Source: Aliirhizobium wenxiniae
GTDB lineage: Bacteria > Pseudomonadota > Alphaproteobacteria > Rhizobiales > Rhizobiaceae
NCBI RefSeq assembly: GCF_019511445.1
Contig: NZ_JAEUAN010000022.1
Location: forward strand, 1 to 64,000
Length of the DNA stretch: 64,000 nucleotides
Reading direction: 5' to 3'
The position numbers and the translations under genes are program-made. How positions within the stretch are numbered: position 1 is the stretch's first letter; every line of letters starts with the position of its first letter. Positions 27,491 through 35,114 of this stretch are shown piece by piece. The notes under the pieces are model-generated. The model was not told the DNA's origin. It was given only the letters and a program-made list of their open reading frames with translations, and ran no database searches.

Positions 27491-27721
27491 GGTATAGACA
27501 TGCCGGGAGCGTTCAGTGGTCTCGACCTTGCCGAATTCGTCTATCGGTCCATGGGATCGCTTCCGGTAATCGTTACTTCAGGCGACGGAGAAGGAGCGGA
27601 CTGCTCACTACCGGACGGGAGTTTGTTCATCCCGAAACCCTATCCGATCGCTCGCATGATCGAGTTGCTCGTTTCGAGCAAGACGGAAAATGGGCTTGGG
27701 ACTAGCGCGCGGGTAGCGTGA
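27482..27721 (+). pseudogene. C-terminal half of a response regulator receiver domain
   Basis: The reading frame gives IDMPGAFSGLDLAEFVYRS, then SLPVIVTSGDGEGAD and FIPKPYPIARMIELL. These match the second half of single-domain receivers in this window (TDVDMPG ... VFVAKPY at 57.7 kb and TDVDMPG ... FFPKPY at 34.6 kb), including the Asp-Met-Pro loop, the Thr/Ser switch and the Lys-Pro pair. The first ~55 residues are missing, replaced by the cold-shock remnant. Probably non-functional. Confidence 0.6.
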
Positions 27722-27918
27722 TAGCGGGAGGCTGAACCGCTGCACTTCCTCAAATTCAGCCTGCAGCCGAGCGAACTGCTTTGTCACAAAGGAGCGTTCT
27801 CACCGTCGCTTTCGGTCTCGCTGTTGAGCTATGAACGGCGGCGATCGGCCTACTGAAAGCCAGCCGGTGTCAGGCACTTTGCACGAGCACGACGCTCGCC
27901 ATCCATTCCGCAGCAAAT

Positions 27919-28137
27919 TTAGCCACCGCTAAAGAGCCTGTGCATCGTCTCCGCCGCGGCTTTCTCGACAGGAATCTCGAGGAATATTTCGGGGTTGCTC
28001 GCCAAAGCCTGGAATGTTCGCTCGATAAGGTCGTCCTTTTCCGGGCCAGTCAGGTGGTAACGCGCCGCGTAGCGGCCGAGTAGCGTTCTCAGTATCCTTG
28101 TGTCGCTCGTGGATAGATTCTTCCGGCTACCATGCAT
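27919..28137 (-). CDS. Small protein of unknown function (72 aa)
   Basis: 72 aa, strong GGGAGGGAG before the ATG. Core RILRTLLGRYAARYHLTGPE then KDDLIERTFQALASNPEIFL looks like the opening helices of a sigma-70 region 2 (compare ECF factors), but the rest of a sigma factor is absent. A decayed paralogue exists at 50.9-51.2 kb. Stand-alone gene with no clear operon partner. Function unknown; a regulator-mimicking peptide is speculation. Confidence 0.6.
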   Translation of the reverse strand: MHGSRKNLSTSDTRILRTLLGRYAARYHLTGPEKDDLIERTFQALASNPEIFLEIPVEKAAAETMHRLFSGG

Positions 28138-28337
28138 GTCTCCCTCCCTGAGCTCACCGGTTGCGAAAGTCGATCGATATCAGATCCCTCTAATATTCGG
28201 TTAATCCCCGAGATAATTTCGAGGGTCTCTGACATCAAGGAGTAAGCTAGATCGCCGCCGGCAACTTGCCCTCGCACCTTGATTATTAACGTCTAAAACA
28301 CACCTTTCGCGGAGAAGCTCTTGTCTTCGGAGGAAAG

Positions 28338-29609
28338 ATGGCAGCGGAACCCTACACGGCAGACAACCCTGAAACCCGCTTGGCGCTTTTCGACTTCGCC
28401 TTCGAGAATGCTCCGATCGGGATCGCCCTGGTCGATCTTGAGGGACGCATCATTCGCGGCAACGCGGCTTTCGCCAAGTTGGTTGGGCTTCCGACCGAGA
28501 AAGTCCTGGGCACTCATTTCAGGGACTTCACGCATCCAGACGATATCGAGGCGGACCTGATCTTGTTCCAGCAAGTGCTGCAGGGAAAGCGGGACGGTTA
28601 TACGATTGAGAAGCGTTACCTGCGACCTTTCGAAGAAGTCGTTCACGTGCTGATCCATGTCGCTGCGATGCGCGATGCCGAGGGCAAGGTCGTTCGCTTC
28701 ATATCGCAGATCGAAGACATCACTCGCCACAAGGAGCATGAGCGTCAGCTCGCCGAGCGTGCAGCGCAGCTCGAACTGGCGCTTGAAGCTGTCCGCGGCG
28801 GCTTCTGGCAGATGGACATCCTGACAGGAAAGTTTGAGACCTCGGATCGGCTAGCTCAGTTCATCGGTGGCCCGACGGCCGCGCGGCTCGACCTTGAGCG
28901 CTATGTCAACAGGGTCAACGTGAACGACGGCGCGGAGGCTGATCTCACGCCGCTGATTGCCGGTCAGCTCGATCAGAATGTCGCCGAATATCGTCTCGAC
29001 ACCGTTCACGGAGAACGCTGGATGCGCTGTGATCGACGACTTTTGCGCGACAGCAATGGGCAGCCGGTCAAGATTGTCGGAATGGCAATCGACTTTACCG
29101 ATGATCGACGTCGGATCGAGATGCTGGAGGAGACGGCACGCACCGACGCTTTAACCGGGCTGCTGAACCGTCGCGGATTGTCTATCAATTTCGCTGCTTT
29201 GCAGTCTGCCGACGGGTTCGCCGTGCTCGCTCTAGATCTTGATGGCTTCAAGGAGGTGAATGATGCTCATGGCCACGCAATAGGAGATATCGTTCTTCAA
29301 TCCACCGCTGAGCGCCTGACTTCAGCCGTGAGAGCGCATGATCTCGTGGCGCGCACGGGTGGGGACGAATTCATCATTGTTGTTGCGGGTGATCGAGCCA
29401 CAGGGGAGGCCGCGGCGCAGCGGATACTCGCGCGGATGAGTGACTCCATCTCGATCGGCGATGAAATCGCCGATGTCCGCACCAGCATCGGCGGGGTCTG
29501 GACAGGCGAAAAGCGTGATCTGACACAGCTAATGAGAGAGGCCGACGCACTTCTTTACGATGCGAAGGCGGCCGGTAAGGACGCTGTCAAGTTTCAGTCG
29601 GCATCCTGA
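28338..29609 (+). CDS. PAS-GGDEF diguanylate cyclase
   Basis: 423 aa. Two PAS folds (about residues 15-135 and 140-255; the first with NAPIGIALVDLEGRIIRGNA and FTHPDDIEADL) lead into a GGDEF domain. The active-site RTGGDEFIIV is intact, and RAHD lies five residues before it, the inhibitory I-site, so product inhibition by c-di-GMP is expected. Likely soluble: no membrane segment is seen. Makes c-di-GMP from GTP in response to a PAS-sensed cue. Confidence 0.9.
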   Translation: MAAEPYTADNPETRLALFDFAFENAPIGIALVDLEGRIIRGNAAFAKLVGLPTEKVLGTHFRDFTHPDDIEADLILFQQVLQGKRDGYTIEKRYLRPFEEVVHVLIHVAAMRDAEGKVVRFISQIEDITRHKEHERQLAERAAQLELALEAVRGGFWQMDILTGKFETSDRLAQFIGGPTAARLDLERYVNRVNVNDGAEADLTPLIAGQLDQNVAEYRLDTVHGERWMRCDRRLLRDSNGQPVKIVGMAIDFTDDRRRIEMLEETARTDALTGLLNRRGLSINFAALQSADGFAVLALDLDGFKEVNDAHGHAIGDIVLQSTAERLTSAVRAHDLVARTGGDEFIIVVAGDRATGEAAAQRILARMSDSISIGDEIADVRTSIGGVWTGEKRDLTQLMREADALLYDAKAAGKDAVKFQSAS

Positions 29610-29929
29610 TCAGTGCTTTGACAGACATCTGGATCTGTCCCGGGACTGTCAGTCGTCTTGGCGTCGTGAGCGGAACGGAATGGTTGTTGTGCTCGGCGTG
29701 CTGTGAGGTCGTTGTACCGAGAACTCGAATCGGACTCGTATCCGCCACTGATCCAGAGCTCGACCCAAGCCAGGAATTCCGGATCACCTATTCGAAAACG
29801 GAAGCGCTACAGGAAAACTGCGATCCCTTCTGTGTTGACGACGTGGATAAACTCGTCCCATGCCTCATGAGCGGATGCGAAGGGTTCATTCCAGTCGGTA
29901 AGCTGGTCTTCTAGGCTCGTCACCTCCAT
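29594..29929 (-). pseudogene. Possible decayed ORF
   Basis: A minus-strand frame reads MEVTSLEDQLTDWNEPFASA and onward, hits a TAG at 29807-29809, then continues open through GDPEFLAWVELWISGGYESD to a TGA at 29594. The composition looks protein-like on both sides of the stop, suggesting an unknown gene with a nonsense mutation. A plus-strand frame of 98 codons over the same bases shows no family signal. The rest of this gap, to about 30050, holds nothing recognised. Confidence 0.25.
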
Positions 29930-30058
29930 CCGCCAATCATCGCCGCCTGAGGGGCACAAGATTTCGACAAGGACGGTGGTCCCATTGTCGGTGCTGGTTC
30001 ATTGGGTCACTGGGGATGATTGTTCGTGTCCCATAATATGCCTGCTTTTTCGGTTGCA

Positions 30059-30226
30059 AGACAACCGCAGTCGGATCTTGATCTGGAGCGTGCTCGAGAT
30101 CTTCTACAAAACACGATGTGTGCCGTGGTCGATATTGCGTTCGATGTCGGTTACTCGAGTGCATCTCACTTTACCAAGGCCTTCAGGCTTGCCTGTGGCG
30201 AGACCCCTTTAGGCGTGCGAAGATAG
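30059..30226 (+). pseudogene. C-terminal fragment of an AraC-family regulator
   Basis: The frame gives LERARDLLQNTMCAVVDIAF, then DVGYSSASHFTKAFRLACGE, ending TPLGVRR. This is the second helix-turn-helix of an AraC/XylS regulator (IA..VGY.S.SHF...F). The rest of the HTH domain and the sensory domain are absent, so it is a fragment. The bases at 30064-30083 recur exactly at 37826-37845. Confidence 0.7.
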
Positions 30227-30498
30227 CAAGTTGCGCTAACTGACTTGCCTCGTTCTCTGTTTCGCAACGAGAGATCGACATGATAAGTAATCGGATGCGC
30301 TCAGAGTAAATCCGGTTTCGTTAGAAATGCTTACGCCGAGGAAACTGACAACACAGAGTTATAGCAAACACGATCGCGGGTCATCGGTCCCAGGCCCATC
30401 AAGAGCTCAGAGAGCCTGGACGGGGATTGACGACGTGGAACTTTAGCGGGAATGCGGCATTCAATTGCATTACATTCCCCTTAGATGTGGAGATAGCC

Positions 30499-30807
30499 AT
30501 GCCCGCAAACGCTCTTGTACAAACACGTATTGATTCCGAAGTTCGGGATCGTGCTTCTGCGGTCCTTGAAGGCATGGGCCTCACGGTATCTGATGCGGTT
30601 CGCATTATGCTGACCCGGACTGCTAACGAGGGCGGTCTGCCTCTTGAACTTCTATCAGGCAGTGAGGCGCATGACGCCTGGTTTCGGACCAAGGTGCTCG
30701 AAGCGTTAAACGATGCTCGACCGGATTTATCGGACGACGAGGCCGAGGCGCACTTTGCCAGACGTCGAGCGGCGGCCCGCCTTAAAGCTGGTATGCAAGA
30801 TTCGTGA
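30499..30807 (+). CDS. RelB/DinJ-family antitoxin
   Basis: 102 aa. The N-terminal ribbon-helix-helix (ALVQTRIDSEVRDRASAVLE, GLTVSDAVRIMLTRTANEG) is typical RelB/DinJ, followed by an acidic, flexible C-terminus that would wrap the toxin. ATG 30499 after GGAG. The stop overlaps the GTG of the downstream toxin frame (GTGA), the usual coupling of such pairs. The toxin is frameshifted, so this antitoxin may be an orphan. Confidence 0.85.
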   Translation: MPANALVQTRIDSEVRDRASAVLEGMGLTVSDAVRIMLTRTANEGGLPLELLSGSEAHDAWFRTKVLEALNDARPDLSDDEAEAHFARRRAAARLKAGMQDS

Positions 30808-31098
30808 AACTTACTTGGTCTGCTTTTGCGCTATCGGATCGCGACGCCATCTTCACATACATCGAGGCAGATAATCCCGCAGCTGCCGTCCTGATCGATG
30901 AACGGATAGCCGGCTGTCGCACGTCGCTTGCTCGATTTTCCTGCCAGTGGGCGCGTGGGTAGAATTGCCGGTACACGCGAGCTCGTCATCAACGGGACGC
31001 CTTACGTTGCCGCTTACACCAATAACGAGACCACGGTTCGAATTCTTCGCGTACTCCATGGCGCGCAAGAATGGCCAGAACATCTGCCGCTGGCCTGA
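30804..31098 (+). pseudogene. RelE/ParE-type toxin, frameshifted
   Basis: Begins VKLTWSAFALSDRDAIFTYI and continues through NPAAAVLIDERIAGCRTSL, then a TTTT run at 30936-30939 has one T too many for the frame, giving an early stop. In the corrected frame the protein continues SGRVGRIAGTRELVINGTPY and VAAYTNNETTVRILRVLHGA to a TGA at 31096, the full ~97 aa of a ParE/RelE toxin with its conserved C-terminal Arg-hydrophobic-His strand. Loss by a single-base insertion, or a sequencing error in a homopolymer. Confidence 0.8.
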
Positions 31099-31170
31099 AG
31101 ACTGACTTCGTGCGGGGCCGACGGTTCATTCCCTATCAAGGGCGCTCTCGTCCAAAAACGCTACATCGCC

Positions 31171-32385
31171 TCAGGACACCTTCATCGCCACTACCCGCAA
31201 CTGATGATGCAATGGATCGGCTGTGGGGTGCAGCAGCAATTCGTTTGGCCGTGCGGTCTCAACGCGATTCCGCCCAAGGGCTTTCGCCCGGTACAGCGCG
31301 CTGTCGGCGCTTGCAAGCATCCCGGCGAGGTCGTGGCAGTCTGGTGCCGCAAGGCCGATACTGACGGTGGCCTGGGTGTTTAAGCCCTCTGCCCGGGCGG
31401 CTGCTTCGGCGAACCGGCTTGCGATCGCCGAGCCGCGATTGAGAGCCTGGGAATGGTCGCACCGAGGCAGAAGCGCAGCGAATTCCTCACCACCCAGCCG
31501 GACAATTAGCGCGTCAGGCCCCGCCTCTTCGCGGGCGGTTTCGGCGAACAACTGCAAAACCTTATCTCCGGTTGGATGTCCATGACGGTCGTTGATCGCC
31601 TTGAAGTGGTCGAGGTCGAAGGCGAGCAGGGAGACGGGATCACCATGCCGCTCCCGGAGGATCCGAGCTGCCTGCTCAAAAAAGGCGTGACGGTTTGCAA
31701 GCCCGGTCAACTGATCGGTTTGTGACATGCGGAGCAGGTGGAGCTTTTCCTCCTCTCGAATAATCATCAGAAAGGACATCGGCATCGCTACCGAGTACAA
31801 GACGGCCTCGTACATCGTCGCCTTCCCGATGATGGAGATAATATCTTGCCCGTACCACTCGAGTAGAAGAGGGGCAATAAATGCCCGGCCAAGGTAGAAC
31901 ACGGCATGGACGGCCGAGATAAAAATGGCGATCGGACCCGAGCGCAATCTCTGGATTGTGCGGCTGCGCAGAAGTATCCATGCTGTCAGGCCGCAAGTCA
32001 GCGCGATGGGGATAGAAGAGACATGGTTCCAGAAGGCGGCCGGGAAGTGCGTGCCAGCGATCGCCCAGGCGATGGCTATGAAGCACAACGCTGCCACCGA
32101 CGACCAGAGATACCGGTGACCGTCGAGGCCGGCGACGGCGTTAAGGACCAGAAGGTAGCCCAACATCATTAGGATGTTGACCGCCCCCATGCCGAGCGCG
32201 ACCGGAAAATGGCTGCGGTTCATTTCAAGCACGCACCCGAGAACGAACGCGAAGAGTGCGGCGACCAGAACACCGAGCACACGTGCGCGACCTGGATGTG
32301 CCTCCCTTTCCCAAAGGAGAAGCGACGCTGACACCAGCAGCGTTCCGACGGTTAAGTACCAAAGGGTTTGTAAATCGATCTGCAT
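31171..32385 (-). CDS. Membrane-bound GGDEF diguanylate cyclase
   Basis: 404 aa. Six to seven hydrophobic segments fill the first ~205 residues, followed by a GGDEF domain with active-site RLGGEEFAALL. The residues five before the motif (GPDA) do not form the RxxD I-site, unlike the other cyclase in this window, so product inhibition may be lost. The sensor type is the plain integral-membrane one common in rhizobia. Makes c-di-GMP. Confidence 0.88.
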   Translation of the reverse strand: MQIDLQTLWYLTVGTLLVSASLLLWEREAHPGRARVLGVLVAALFAFVLGCVLEMNRSHFPVALGMGAVNILMMLGYLLVLNAVAGLDGHRYLWSSVAALCFIAIAWAIAGTHFPAAFWNHVSSIPIALTCGLTAWILLRSRTIQRLRSGPIAIFISAVHAVFYLGRAFIAPLLLEWYGQDIISIIGKATMYEAVLYSVAMPMSFLMIIREEEKLHLLRMSQTDQLTGLANRHAFFEQAARILRERHGDPVSLLAFDLDHFKAINDRHGHPTGDKVLQLFAETAREEAGPDALIVRLGGEEFAALLPRCDHSQALNRGSAIASRFAEAAARAEGLNTQATVSIGLAAPDCHDLAGMLASADSALYRAKALGRNRVETARPNELLLHPTADPLHHQLRVVAMKVS

Positions 32386-32735
32386 TGCTCTGCCTGCCTT
32401 GCGTCAAAGCCTACAGGGTGGTTTTTATAAAATTCTTTAAGTCGCCTCTAATATCGCCGATATGGTTGGCGTGACCTTAAGCGTGCTGTCGACTGCCGGC
32501 TTTAAATCTAGGGGTGCGTTCCGCGAAAGCGGCTTGCCGGCTGATCGAATGCGACGGTAGCTGCAGCGGATCACAACGTCTGTAGGCATGACCGAATATA
32601 GGCGCTGAACCACCTTGAGAGTGGAACAAATTCTCGGCAAGACGATCAAGCGCTAAGTGAAAATTGAAATAGAAAGGGCTTAGGTTCGTAACCGTTCAAA
32701 GCCACTGAGGCATCTGCTTCTGTTCTGCGGAATAC
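32386..32735. other. Gap without recognised gene
   Basis: A minus-strand frame of 70 codons (32437-32649) has no ribosome binding site and no recognisable sequence. I see no repeats or RNA gene. Probably non-coding. Confidence 0.35.
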
Positions 32736-32758
32736 GCCCCCGCCAGTCGAGCGGGGCC
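32736..32758. terminator. GC-rich hairpin after cold-shock gene
   Basis: Stem GCCCCCGC / GCGGGGCC around CAGTCGA, 11 bp past the cold-shock stop. No T-run on the minus strand. Same element as at 27269-27291. Confidence 0.6.
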
Positions 32759-32768
32759 GCCGCTCTTT

Positions 32769-32972
32769 TTAGAGAACCGTGACGTTCTCTGCTTTGGACT
32801 TGCCAGTCTTGCGGTCCTGGCCGACATCGTAGCTGACCTTCCGGCCATCCGTCAGGGAGGCTCCGAAGCCGACAGCCGAAATGTGGACGAATACGTCCGG
32901 GCCGCCATTGTCCGGCGTAATAAATCCAAAGCCCTTGTCCTGCGCGAAAAATTTGACCGTACCAGTTGCCAT
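32769..32972 (-). CDS. Cold-shock domain protein
   Basis: 67 aa CspA-type OB fold. RNP1 KGFGFITPD and RNP2 VFVHISAV are intact; starts MATGTVKFFAQDK after GAGGA. Single-stranded RNA/DNA chaperone in the cytoplasm. A broken second copy sits 5.3 kb away at 27.3 kb with the same trailing hairpin. Confidence 0.93.
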   Translation of the reverse strand: MATGTVKFFAQDKGFGFITPDNGGPDVFVHISAVGFGASLTDGRKVSYDVGQDRKTGKSKAENVTVL

Positions 32973-33094
32973 AATGTCCTCGTTGGTTGGCGGAGAGCCT
33001 TTTGATTTAGGGGGTGGTGCGAGTGCCATCAAGGCTACCCGTAAACCTCTCGGCCTGCTGATCTAGAATTTTCTGGTTCACGTCTCGTGCTTCA

Positions 33095-34618
33095 TTGAAT
33101 GGGTCGGATCCCGCGCTATTTGACAGTGTCTATCGGGCGGGTGCCGGACGCACGGATGTTCATTGGGATCAGGGCTGTCGATTGGAAGTTCATAGTAAAA
33201 TTCTGTCGCCTGCACCAATGCAGCAGGTCGTCGCCGAATTCGACTGGTCGAAGACATCCCTCGGTCCAATGGAAAACTGGCCAATCTCTCTGAAGACCAT
33301 TGTCGATATGGCTATTTCCTCCAGCTTTCCGCAGGCGGTGATCTGGGGACCAGATCTGATCACCATCCACAATGACGCCTTCCTGCCGATCCTTGGTGAA
33401 AAGCCGCTCGCAATCGGTCGGTCATTCGCAGATATCTGGTCGGAGGCCTGGGAGCAGATCGGGCCGATCGCGACGGAAGCGTACCAGGGAAGGCCGACCT
33501 TCATCGAGGACTTCCCGCTTGTCATCAATCGTCATGGCTATGACGAACAGGCTTATTTCACATTCTGCTACAGCCCTTTGCGAGATGACCAAGGCAATAT
33601 CGCCGGCATGATCGACACCGTGGTCGAAACCACCGACACGGTCCTGGGCGCCGAGCGCTTGCGACAAAGCGAGGTTCGTTTTCGAGCATTCACCACGGCG
33701 ACCAGCGACGTCATCTATCAGATGAGCGCCGATTGGAAGGAGATGCGACGGCTTGATGGCCGCAGCTTCCTGGCCAACACCGATGAACCGAGCGTGCAGT
33801 GGCAGGATGCATATCTTCTCGCTGAAGATGTCCCATCGATACAGACTGCCATCAATCAGGCGATTGCAGAAAAAGATGTGTTCGAGTTCGAGCATCGCGT
33901 TCGGCAGGCCGATGGCAATGTCGGTTGGACATTGTCCCGTGCCGTTCCGGTTTTTGATGAACAGGGCGAAACCATTGAATGGTTTGGCGCCGCAACCGAC
34001 ATCACCGAGCGAAAGCTGGCCGAGCAGCAGCAGAGCGTGATCAATCGCGAGATGAGCCATCGGCTCAAGAACACACTTGCGATGGTTCAGGCGATCGCGA
34101 AGCAAACGCTGAAGCCGGTCACGGAACGCGCGCCGGTCGAAGCGCTGGAGAAGCGCGTTCAGGCGCTGAGCTCCGCCCACGACATCCTGTTCGACCAGTA
34201 CTGGCACACGGCGCCGATCGGATCACTGATCGCTGCGACGCTGCAACGTCTTGTTGCGAGCGATCGGCTTCATGCCAGTGGTCCGGATATCGCCATCGGG
34301 CCGAAGGGCGCGCTGTCACTTTCACTCGTCCTGCATGAGCTCGCCACCAATGCCCTGAAATACGGAGCCCTGTCCAACGACGTTGGAGAGATCGCGCTGA
34401 CATGGAGCGTAGGCGAAGGCGCCGATGGGGAGATATTCACGTTGAGGTGGGAGGAAAGTGGAGGCCCTCCGGTTCAGCCGCCGTCTGGAAGTGGTTTTGG
34501 CTCCAAACTCATTCGTATGGGCCTGATTGGAACGGGTGGCGTTACCGTGAGTTATGAGCCGGCGGGCTTCAAGGCTGAAATGACGGCCGGGCTTCACCAA
34601 ATACAGCATACGGAATAA
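33095..34618 (+). CDS. PAS-domain HWE-family sensor histidine kinase
   Basis: About 507 aa. Two PAS-type domains (approx. residues 45-190 and 195-315, the latter ending GAATDITERKLAEQQ) precede an HWE kinase core: phosphoacceptor MSHRLKNTLAMVQAIA, N-box HELATNALKYG, and the WEE motif. No membrane segments. Start uncertain: TTG 33095 is the longest; ATG 33218 is possible. The partner receiver gene starts 4 bp after its stop. HWE kinases commonly feed the PhyR-EcfG general stress system in alphaproteobacteria. Confidence 0.88.
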   Translation: MNGSDPALFDSVYRAGAGRTDVHWDQGCRLEVHSKILSPAPMQQVVAEFDWSKTSLGPMENWPISLKTIVDMAISSSFPQAVIWGPDLITIHNDAFLPILGEKPLAIGRSFADIWSEAWEQIGPIATEAYQGRPTFIEDFPLVINRHGYDEQAYFTFCYSPLRDDQGNIAGMIDTVVETTDTVLGAERLRQSEVRFRAFTTATSDVIYQMSADWKEMRRLDGRSFLANTDEPSVQWQDAYLLAEDVPSIQTAINQAIAEKDVFEFEHRVRQADGNVGWTLSRAVPVFDEQGETIEWFGAATDITERKLAEQQQSVINREMSHRLKNTLAMVQAIAKQTLKPVTERAPVEALEKRVQALSSAHDILFDQYWHTAPIGSLIAATLQRLVASDRLHASGPDIAIGPKGALSLSLVLHELATNALKYGALSNDVGEIALTWSVGEGADGEIFTLRWEESGGPPVQPPSGSGFGSKLIRMGLIGTGGVTVSYEPAGFKAEMTAGLHQIQHTE

Positions 34619-34621
34619 TGG

Positions 34622-35053
34622 ATGGGACTGTTTAACCAACCAAATCGAAAGGCTGTCCTTGTCGTTGAGGACGAGCCGCTTTTGCGGATGATGGCGATGG
34701 ATATGGTTGAGGATGCCGGTTTTGAACCCGTTGAAGCGCGCGATGCCGATGAGGCTATCGCATTGCTGGAAGCGAGAACCGGTATCACCATCGTGTTCAC
34801 CGACGTCGATATGCCAGGGTCAATGGGTGGCCTCAAACTGGCGGCAGCAATCCGTGATCGCTGGCCGCCGATCGAGATCGTCATCACGTCCGGGCATTTC
34901 CGGTTGGATGATACTGAAATCCCTACCAGGACGGTGTTCTTCCCCAAACCGTATGATCATCAGGAAGTCATCGGTTTGTGTGGGTTAAGCAGTCGTTATC
35001 ACGAGCGCTTCGGTTTGCCGCGGAACGCGGCATCAATGATGGGCTTTGCCTGA
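34622..35053 (+). CDS. Single-domain response regulator
   Basis: 143 aa. Receiver domain at residues ~10-118: acidic pair VEDE, phosphoacceptor Asp in VFTDVDMPG, Thr in VITSGH, Lys in FFPKPYD. A tail of ~25 residues with no recognised motif follows. Starts 4 bp after the HWE kinase stop, so it is its likely phospho-partner or a phosphate sink. Confidence 0.88.
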   Translation: MGLFNQPNRKAVLVVEDEPLLRMMAMDMVEDAGFEPVEARDADEAIALLEARTGITIVFTDVDMPGSMGGLKLAAAIRDRWPPIEIVITSGHFRLDDTEIPTRTVFFPKPYDHQEVIGLCGLSSRYHERFGLPRNAASMMGFA

Positions 35054-35114
35054 CCGGCAACCGCATCGCGAGAGAAGTCGGAAAATCCGGCTCGGTTCGC
35101 GACTTTCCCAAGTG

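Noticed and set aside
29618..29914. Plus-strand 98-codon frame after the PAS-GGDEF gene
   Set aside because: No family signal or ribosome binding site; the opposite strand looks more protein-like.
32437..32649. 70-codon minus-strand frame
   Set aside because: TTG start with no binding site, no known sequence.
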